From NCBI RefSeq assembly GCF_000147335.1, contig NC_014501.1, positions 1,488,001 to 1,552,000 on the forward strand: 64,000 nucleotides of DNA, written 5' to 3'. Shown here one piece after another: positions 59,935-64,000 of this stretch (the first letter of the stretch is position 1; the number at the start of each line of letters is the position of its first letter). The notes below the pieces were generated by a model. The model did no database searches. It was given only the letters and a program-made list of their open reading frames with translations, and had not been told where the DNA came from. Origin of the DNA: Gloeothece verrucosa PCC 7822 (GTDB lineage Bacteria > Cyanobacteriota > Cyanobacteriia > Cyanobacteriales > Microcystaceae). The translations under genes and the position numbers were made by a program.

Positions 59935-61119
59935 ATGCAATTACTCAACCCAAAAACCACCAACGATCACCTTAACCTAGCCGCCTCACTTTCCCAAGAA
60001 TTTGCGGCTACCGCTATTGAAAGAGACGAAAGAGGAGGAACCCCAAAACCTGAACGAGATCGCCTCCGTGAAAGCGGACTATTAAAACTGATTATTCCCA
60101 AAGAATATGGAGGACTGGCCGAAACTTGGCTAACCTTATTTAAAATAACCCGTGAATTTGCCAAAGTCGATAGCTCAATAGCCCATATTTTTTCCTATCA
60201 TCATTTAGGGGTAATTATCCCTCATATTTTTGGAACAGAACACCAAAAAAAACAGTCTTATTTAAATACAATTAAAAACAACTGGTTTTGGTGTAATGCC
60301 TTAAATCCTTTAGATAGACGCACAACCTTAACCCCAGAAAAAAACGCTTTTCGCCTCAAGGGAAATAAAAGCTTTTGTTCAGGAGCAAAAGATTCTGATA
60401 TTCTTCCCCTAACTGCCATCCATCAAGAAACCGGAGAACTAACGGTATTAGCCATTCCCACCTCACGAGAAGGCATTCAAATTAATGATGACTGGGATAA
60501 TATAGGACAACGACAAACCGATAGCGGCAGCATTTCTTTTAATAATGTGCTAGTGTATCCTGATGAAATTTTCAAAAATAAAGAGCATTCCGGCAAACCT
60601 TTCAATACTATTCGTTCTTGTTTAACTCAATTAAATTTAGCTAACATTTATCTGGGGATAGCATTAGGAGCATTTGAAGCCGCCAAACAATACACCAAAA
60701 CCACGACAAAACCCTGGTTAACATCAGGAGTAGAAAGTGCCAGCGAAGACCCTTATATTCTGCAACATTATGGGAATTTATGGGTAGATCTTCAAGCCGC
60801 AGCCGCTTTAGTGGATCAAGCCGGAGAGTCTTTACAAGCAACATGGGAGCAAGAATGGTTATTAACCGCCTCTCAAAGAGGAGAATGTGCAGTAGCCATT
60901 GCTACGGCTAAAGTAGCGGCAACTAGAGTAGGATTAGAAGTTACTAATCGTATCTTTGAAGTGATGGGAGCAAGAGCAACTGCTAAAAAATATGGATTTG
61001 ATCGTTATTGGCGTAATCTTCGCACCTTTACCCTTCATGATCCCTTAGATTATAAGTTGCGAGACTTGGGAAATTGGGCACTTAATGATCAGTTACCGAA
61101 ACCTAATTTTTATTCCTAA
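59935..61119 (+). CDS. Acyl-CoA-dehydrogenase-fold flavoprotein, SfnB/DszC-like
   Basis: A 394-aa protein with the acyl-CoA dehydrogenase fold. LIIPKEYGGL and NWFWCNALNPL lie in the helical and middle domains, and FRLKGNKSFCSGAKDSD and GSISFNNVLVYPDE are typical of the SfnB/DszC branch, flavin-dependent monooxygenases that attack organosulfur compounds with FMNH2 and oxygen. It lies 60 bp behind the ATPase of the sulfonate-type transporter, which supports a role in organosulfur use. A separate flavin reductase would be needed and is not in the window. ssuD is also absent. Confidence 0.86.
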   Translation: MQLLNPKTTNDHLNLAASLSQEFAATAIERDERGGTPKPERDRLRESGLLKLIIPKEYGGLAETWLTLFKITREFAKVDSSIAHIFSYHHLGVIIPHIFGTEHQKKQSYLNTIKNNWFWCNALNPLDRRTTLTPEKNAFRLKGNKSFCSGAKDSDILPLTAIHQETGELTVLAIPTSREGIQINDDWDNIGQRQTDSGSISFNNVLVYPDEIFKNKEHSGKPFNTIRSCLTQLNLANIYLGIALGAFEAAKQYTKTTTKPWLTSGVESASEDPYILQHYGNLWVDLQAAAALVDQAGESLQATWEQEWLLTASQRGECAVAIATAKVAATRVGLEVTNRIFEVMGARATAKKYGFDRYWRNLRTFTLHDPLDYKLRDLGNWALNDQLPKPNFYS

Positions 61120-61137
61120 AACTTTAATAATTAAATA

Positions 61138-61842
61138 CTAATCCTGATTAGCTTGCTGTTTTAGTTGGGGATTTAAATTAACAATTTGTTGAAGAAACCA
61201 AGTAGCAGCACTGCCATTACTTTCTTGGGCAAGACGTTCTAGGGTTTGCTCTAATAAATGAATCGGGAGTCCAGCAAGAGCAACTGATTGATCGGTTTCT
61301 TTATAAATACCTTCTTCTAAAATAAAAGCAAACACTCTTTTTCCTCTGACATCAATTACCCAATATTCAGGAATGCCTAAAGCGGCATAGAGATGTTTTT
61401 TTTCATCTAAATCTGTAGCGAGGGTTGTATCAGCAATTTCTCCTACTAAATTAGGCACTCTATTCTCTTCTAAATTAATGTAGCGTCTATCTCCAGCTTG
61501 CCAACGGGGATAATCTTCACCGATATATAAAACTAGATCAGGTGCGCCGGCTTGGGTGTTCGGTTTTTCAAGAAGACAGCCATTAAATAAACTAAATACT
61601 TGCTCTGGATGTTGAGCAAACCAAAAACCTAATAACATACTGAACAAGCTATTGATGCTAGAATGCTCAATCCCTTCTTTGCCCATGTCGACTAGCAAAT
61701 GATTATTATAAAAATAAAGTCTAATCCGTTCCGGTGACGGATCATCCCGATAAGTTAAATAATCTTCCCAAGTAGCGGGTTTCCATAGAGGTAAACTATT
61801 AAGAGAAGATTCTGAAATAACAGGGGTAATTGCAGCAGTCAT
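61138..61842 (-). CDS. Uma2-family putative nuclease
   Basis: A 234-aa Uma2 protein from a different branch than the one at 32711. ATG 61842 has GAGGG 11 nt upstream. N-terminal LPLWKPATWEDYLTYRDDPSPERIRLYFYNNHLLVDMGKEGIEH and the core GAPDLVLYIG, PNLVGEIADTTLATDLDEKKHLYAALGIPEYWVID hold the PD-(D/E)xK residues. It is convergent with the flavoprotein gene. Role unknown. Confidence 0.88.
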   Translation of the reverse strand: MTAAITPVISESSLNSLPLWKPATWEDYLTYRDDPSPERIRLYFYNNHLLVDMGKEGIEHSSINSLFSMLLGFWFAQHPEQVFSLFNGCLLEKPNTQAGAPDLVLYIGEDYPRWQAGDRRYINLEENRVPNLVGEIADTTLATDLDEKKHLYAALGIPEYWVIDVRGKRVFAFILEEGIYKETDQSVALAGLPIHLLEQTLERLAQESNGSAATWFLQQIVNLNPQLKQQANQD

Positions 61843-61918
61843 AATATTAACTACCCTCAAAATTTTTAATTTAATTTTAGTCTAACTCCCCTGGCTCAGA
61901 GCAGAGCAACTCCGATGT

Positions 61919-64000
61919 TTAAACAACAACAATACTGTTGGAATCAATAAGCGGCTTGGTACTTAATATAGCAATCTGTGTAGCGGCTTTTATCCCTGTC
62001 CCATCTAGGTCAAACAATAAACGCCCAGTGCTACTATCATAAAAAAATTGACTGCCGTTAATAGTCGCGGTTGTTCCTAGAACCCATTGCGTCGCGCTAA
62101 TGGGTACACCAGCTATCAAACTGCCCCCAAAACCAGCCGCAGAAACCACAATTTTATCACCCTGACTAACAGTAAAATCGCTAAGGGTATCGATGCCCTC
62201 ACTAGCACTATTAAATATAAATTGGTCTGCACCCGTGCCACCCGTCAGCTTATCATTGCCGAGGCCACCTATTAAAAGATCATCCCCTTCGCCACCCGTC
62301 AGCGTATCCTTTCCCGCGCCTCCATTGAGACTGTCATTACCTAACCCACCCAATAGAAGATCATTTCCCGTGCTGCCCGTAAGAGTATCATTAAAACTAG
62401 AACCGATAACCCCTTCAATGGCCCAAAGGCTATCAGTACCGTCTCCCCCTGTAGCGGTTCCCGTACTCAGGTTAACATTCACCGCCGCCGTCGCGTCCAC
62501 ATAACTAGCTATGTCAGTTCCCGCGCCACCATCTAAGCTGTCATCCCCCAAGCCGCCGTTTAGAGTATCGTTACCCATGCTACCCGTGAGGCTATCATTA
62601 AAACTAGAACCGATGACCCCTTCAATGGCCCAAAGGCTATCAGTACCGTCTCCCCCTGTAGCAGTTCCCGTACTCAGATTAACATTCACCGCCGCCGCCA
62701 CATAAGCATAACTCACCGTATCAGTACCGACTCCACCATCAAGAGTATCATTGCCCGCCCCACCGATGAGGGTGTCGTTACCCGCCTCACCTTGAAGAAG
62801 GTTATTAGGAGGAACTAAAGCCCAGTTATAGCTGGCATCCAAGATATCGTTACCCGCGCCGCCTATCAGAGTGTTATCCAACAGTCCGTCATTATAAATA
62901 GTGTCATTAAATTTAGAACCGATAACAGCCTGAATATTGTAGAGAAAATCATCTCCTGCACCTCCGGAAACCCAACCGAAACTTAAGTCAACATATACCC
63001 CTGCCGTTGCATCCGAGTAGTCAGCCGTATTATGCCCTCTCTCCCCATCGAGATAGTCATTTCCCAAGCCGCCTCTTAGAGTGTCATTACCTGCACCCCC
63101 ATTTAAGGTATTATCGCCATTCCCACCATAAAGGCTATCATCAAACTTAGAACCGATCACTGCCTCAATACTGGAGAGACTATCATTACCTGCCCCCCCT
63201 GTAGCCAAACCAGTTTTTAAATTAACAGCTACTACATCCGTTGCATCAGAGTAGTCAACCGTATCATTGCCCGCGCCGCCATTGAGGGTATCATCACCCA
63301 CGCCACCCTTGAGAATGTCATCTCCGGCATTCCCAAGCAGCACATCATTACCGATACCGCCTATAAGAGTGTCATTTCCATAACGACCATCGAGAGAGTC
63401 GTCGCCGGACCCTCCATCGATACTATCATCATCCGAGGGTGGCGGATTCCAGATTCCCCCCTTGGGGACATAGCTAGAACTACTGCCTAGGATGGTGTCA
63501 TTATCTGCACTGCCTAGGATGATGTCATCGTAGTGTGAACCGATCACTTTCTCGACATTTGTAACAGTAACGGCCATGTTGAGGGTTATATAAGCACCTT
63601 GAGAATAATCAACAATATCAAAACCTGTCCCCCCATCGAGGATGTCGTTGCCGGATGCAGTGATCAGGGTGTCGTCGCCGGCACCGCCAATTAAGGTAGC
63701 AATTCCCCGCCCTCCAAAGCTTTCGCCCACCATCAGCCGGTCATTGCCATCCCCGCCATCGAGATAGTTATTACCATAACCGGGGCGAGGTGGCCGGTTG
63801 ATTGCCCCCGCATTGGCTATCAGGGTATCATCTCCAGAACCTCCCCTCAAAGTATTGCTATTTAAAACTTGGTCGGCTGTTAGTAGGTCGTTTCCCTCAC
63901 CACCATCGAGGTCATTATTACCGTAAGTGCAATCAGCAATGAGGGTGTCATTTCCTACCCCACCCTGTAGCTGGTTATTCGATGAATTGTAATAGCCCAA
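61919..64000 (-). CDS. RTX-type calcium-binding repeat protein, C-terminal part
   Basis: At least 693 residues of one open frame running off the right edge, so the start is missing. Almost all of it is Ca2+-binding nonapeptide repeats of the GGxGxDxLx type (e.g. LNGGAGNDTLRGGLGNDYLDG), forming parallel beta-rolls. Between blocks, modules VNVNLSTGTATGGDGTDSLWAIEGVIGS recur. The C-terminus GADQFIFNSASEGIDTLSDF...LFDLDGTGIKAATQIAIL is the usual cap and type I secretion region, so it is likely secreted via HlyB/HlyD/TolC-like machinery. S-layer, adhesin or motility roles are known for cyanobacterial RTX proteins; which one applies here is unknown. Confidence 0.92.
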   Translation of the reverse strand: MGYYNSSNNQLQGGVGNDTLIADCTYGNNDLDGGEGNDLLTADQVLNSNTLRGGSGDDTLIANAGAINRPPRPGYGNNYLDGGDGNDRLMVGESFGGRGIATLIGGAGDDTLITASGNDILDGGTGFDIVDYSQGAYITLNMAVTVTNVEKVIGSHYDDIILGSADNDTILGSSSSYVPKGGIWNPPPSDDDSIDGGSGDDSLDGRYGNDTLIGGIGNDVLLGNAGDDILKGGVGDDTLNGGAGNDTVDYSDATDVVAVNLKTGLATGGAGNDSLSSIEAVIGSKFDDSLYGGNGDNTLNGGAGNDTLRGGLGNDYLDGERGHNTADYSDATAGVYVDLSFGWVSGGAGDDFLYNIQAVIGSKFNDTIYNDGLLDNTLIGGAGNDILDASYNWALVPPNNLLQGEAGNDTLIGGAGNDTLDGGVGTDTVSYAYVAAAVNVNLSTGTATGGDGTDSLWAIEGVIGSSFNDSLTGSMGNDTLNGGLGDDSLDGGAGTDIASYVDATAAVNVNLSTGTATGGDGTDSLWAIEGVIGSSFNDTLTGSTGNDLLLGGLGNDSLNGGAGKDTLTGGEGDDLLIGGLGNDKLTGGTGADQFIFNSASEGIDTLSDFTVSQGDKIVVSAAGFGGSLIAGVPISATQWVLGTTATINGSQFFYDSSTGRLLFDLDGTGIKAATQIAILSTKPLIDSNSIVVV
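62371..62490 (-). repeat. Internal 207-bp-period duplication in the RTX gene, copy 1
   Basis: This 120-bp stretch matches 62578-62697 at about 94% (seven differences counted by eye), with a period of 207 bp, i.e. 69 residues. It shows recent module duplication. Confidence 0.85.
62578..62697 (-). repeat. Internal duplication in the RTX gene, copy 2
   Basis: Partner of the stretch at 62371-62490; it encodes the same SLWAIEGVIGSSFND module. Confidence 0.85.

Noticed and set aside
62193..62705. Plus-strand Pro/Ser-rich frames opposite the RTX gene
   Set aside because: They are antisense shadows of the GGAGNDTL-type repeats.
1..64000. tRNA or rRNA genes
   Set aside because: I looked through the intergenic regions for T-arm GGTTCGAAT-like and acceptor-stem patterns and for conserved rRNA blocks and found none; a covariance scan would be decisive.

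Overview
The window looks like AT-rich chromosomal DNA from a non-marine-picoplankton type of cyanobacterium. The gene families suggest the Gloeothece/Cyanothece/Microcystis neighbourhood, but this is inferred from gene content, not from a marker gene. Supporting signs are the cyanobacterial families DUF760 and DUF2555, a CyRepA1-type replication protein, Uma2 nucleases, a group 2 RpoD-like sigma factor, very large multi-PAS and Ser/Thr kinases, and STRR-type heptanucleotide arrays. I found no rRNA, tRNA or CRISPR array.

Layout. 0-1.8 kb: an unknown secreted protein and homoserine kinase (thrB). 1.9-6.2 kb: a run of minus-strand genes for extracytoplasmic redox repair: exported MsrA, a lipoprotein with 17 methionine-bearing hexapeptide repeats, a Tat-exported thioredoxin-like protein, a CcdA-type electron carrier, a membrane cytochrome b and a Tat-exported molybdopterin oxidoreductase. 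6.4-12 kb: a PMT-type glycosyltransferase, a c-di-AMP (ydaO/yuaA) riboswitch before a tiny membrane protein, trmB, a metallophosphoesterase and an orphan sulfate-binding protein. 12-32.4 kb: a signalling island of five proteins: a 2083-aa Ser/Thr kinase with two ATPase modules, a hybrid histidine kinase with ten PAS domains, a regulator joining OmpR-type DNA binding, Hpt, receivers and GGDEF, a Cache/HAMP/eight-PAS histidine kinase, and a lone receiver. 32.6-40.9 kb: Uma2, CyRepA1, birA, an M23 peptidase, an FGE-like protein and an AEC transporter broken by a frameshift. 40.9-46.4 kb: glycan genes (GT4, gmd, GT2), a MITE, nadA and a frameshifted pentapeptide-repeat gene. 46.5-56.6 kb: icd, a Ser/Thr kinase, a sigma factor, DUF760, mutY, small conserved genes, a hydrolase with an apparent CTG start, and a DUF1326/DUF2182 pair. 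56.7-61.1 kb: a small ORF, cutA and a sulfonate-type ABC transporter with an SfnB/DszC-like flavoprotein. 61.1-64 kb: a second Uma2 protein and the C-terminal part of an RTX protein running off the edge.

The most interesting unit is the 1.9-6.2 kb cluster. It reads as a methionine-based oxidant-scavenging and repair system: a sacrificial Met-rich lipoprotein, an exported reductase (MsrA, perhaps also the MsrP-like Mo enzyme), and two routes bringing electrons across the membrane (CcdA to thioredoxin; cytochrome b to the Mo enzyme). A 17-bp motif occurs upstream of both the Met-rich gene and the thioredoxin operon, and I saw it nowhere else in the window, which suggests co-regulation. It resembles in logic the MrpX/YedY/MsrA hypochlorite defence described in Azospira, but the parts list and arrangement differ.
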